Shown here: positions 63,276 to 64,000 of the stretch, piece by piece
Numbering within the stretch: position 1 is the first letter of the stretch
Layout of the letters: each line of letters begins with the position of its first letter
NCBI GenBank assembly: GCA_964551035.1
Contig: CAZKBK010000016.1
Coordinates: 1 to 64,000 of the forward strand
Direction of reading: 5' to 3'
DNA: 64,000 nt
Source: Chryseosolibacter sp964551035
GTDB taxonomy: Bacteria; Bacteroidota; Bacteroidia; Cytophagales; Cyclobacteriaceae
The notes under the pieces: model-generated
The model's database searches: none
Seen by the model: the letters and a program-made list of their open reading frames with translations, nothing else
Told to the model about the DNA's origin: nothing
Position numbers and translations under genes: made by a program

Positions 63276-64000
63276 CTATTCCCATTCGATGGTGGCCGGC
63301 GGTTTGGAACTGATATCATAAACCACGCGGTTGACACCTTTTACACGGTTGATAATATCGCTCGATACCTCAGCGAGAAACTCATAAGGGAGGTGCGCCC
63401 AATCCGCGGTCATACCATCCGTGCTCGTCACGGCGCGCAGGCTCACCACGCGTTCATAGGTACGCTCATCTCCCATCACACCCACCGACTGCAATGGCGT
63501 GAGGATTGCGCCGGCCTGCCATACCTTATCATAAAGGCCGTGGGTTCTCAGGCCGCTGATAAATATGTCGTCGACTTCCTGCAAGACCTGCACCTTCTCC
63601 GGCGTAATATCACCCAGGATCCGGATACCCAGTCCGGGACCGGGAAAGGGGTGCCTGCCCAGGATGGCAGGGTCGATGTTCAGCGTCTTGCCGACCACCC
63701 GCACTTCGTCTTTGAAAAGGGTATTCAAGGGTTCCACCACCTTGAGTTTCATGGTCTCCGGAAGCCCGCCGACGTTGTGGTGCGACTTGATCGTAGCAGA
63801 GGGTCCTTTCACCGACACGGATTCTATCACGTCGGGATAAATGGTCCCCTGTCCCAACCATTTGACCGCTGATATTTTGTGCGCTTCCTGATCAAAGACG
63901 TCGATGAACGTCTTGCCAATCGCCTTCCGCTTGGCCTCAGGGTCGACGAGGCCGTTCAGGGCGCGGTAGAACTGCTCGCGCGCATCGACGCCCTGGATGT
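63276..64000 (-). CDS. guaA: GMP synthase (glutamine-hydrolysing), C-terminal part, cut by the window edge
   Basis: The visible 241 codons are the C-terminal part; the gene enters the window from the right. The segment contains the ATP-pyrophosphatase end (KWLGQGTIYPDVIESVS) and the dimerisation domain (LGRHPFPGPGLGIRILG, then VNRVVYDISSKPPATIEWE at the C-terminus). GMP synthase aminates XMP to GMP. The nucleotide-binding and amidotransferase parts lie outside. The stop is 25 bases upstream of the start of the binding-protein fusion gene, so the three minus-strand genes may share transcription. Confidence 0.95.
   Translation of the reverse strand, partial: IQGVDAREQFYRALNGLVDPEAKRKAIGKTFIDVFDQEAHKISAVKWLGQGTIYPDVIESVSVKGPSATIKSHHNVGGLPETMKLKVVEPLNTLFKDEVRVVGKTLNIDPAILGRHPFPGPGLGIRILGDITPEKVQVLQEVDDIFISGLRTHGLYDKVWQAGAILTPLQSVGVMGDERTYERVVSLRAVTSTDGMTADWAHLPYEFLAEVSSDIINRVKGVNRVVYDISSKPPATIEWE

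Overview
The window reads as chromosome of a Bacteroidota member, most likely order Cytophagales. The evidence is gene content: an alternative GlmU-like nucleotidyltransferase, PafA phosphatase, a RemB/Wzi-like barrel, two ExbD genes beside one TonB, DUF1080, DUF1343/NamZ, DUF2911 and DUF4197 proteins and many lipoproteins with short lipoboxes. Several starts are also preceded by the Bacteroidota -7 element TAnnTTTG. By eye the DNA is moderately G+C rich, except for an AT-richer stretch from about 390 to 3,650. I found no rRNA, tRNA, CRISPR array, insertion sequence or prophage.

Region by region. 1-390 is a non-coding, hairpin-rich, GC-rich segment. It ends abruptly at a 5'-truncated MCE (MlaD-type) reading frame (to 812). 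1,069-3,651 is a tightly overlapping accessory operon: YHYH lipoprotein, YwqK/MORN lipoprotein, SCO-family copper chaperone, GNAT acetyltransferase. 3,738-7,645 (minus) holds a small membrane protein, an MsbA-type ABC exporter and a Wzi/RemB barrel. 7,993-13,538 (plus) is housekeeping: ribosomal protein L31, GlmU-like protein, DNA polymerase III delta', HemC, cyclophilin and an RmlD-like reductase. 13,524-19,340 (minus) has an amino-acid permease, PafA and a large WG-repeat protein. 19,494-26,386 carries an unknown 481-residue protein, a single-domain response regulator, an ALDH7-type dehydrogenase, an HtrA protease, Hsp20 and a LolC/E-type permease.

26,465-33,023 is mostly plus-strand: NamZ, endonuclease III, Fmt, dihydrofolate reductase, an SDR, a GxQxAG-repeat surface protein (minus) and a TauE/SafE permease. 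33,155-47,762 is mainly minus-strand: PaaN, DUF4197, an FMN-dependent hydroxy-acid dehydrogenase, CinA (plus), DUF2911, a dihaem cytochrome c, a methyltransferase with a 69-residue neighbour, YceI, DUF1080, FUSC, two tandem secreted 193-residue paralogues and a Lon-N domain protein. 47,783-53,213 has Apt, OsmC, HutI, a barrel-like protein and a GAF/PAS sensor with no output domain.

53,569-60,189 (plus) starts with a DedA protein. It is followed by the clearest functional unit, an operon of ExbB, ExbD, ExbD, TonB, a 73-residue membrane protein, a PstS-like lipoprotein and a TPR protein. This is a Ton energy-transduction module with two extra envelope proteins, closed by a strong terminator. 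The window ends (minus) with HemL, a TPR plus periplasmic-binding fusion and the C-terminal part of GMP synthase. The best candidates for unexplored biology are the YHYH-YwqK-SCO operon, the Ton operon with its PstS-like and TPR partners, the tandem secreted paralogues and the TPR/binding-protein fusion. I did not find an unmistakably new defence or mobile system.
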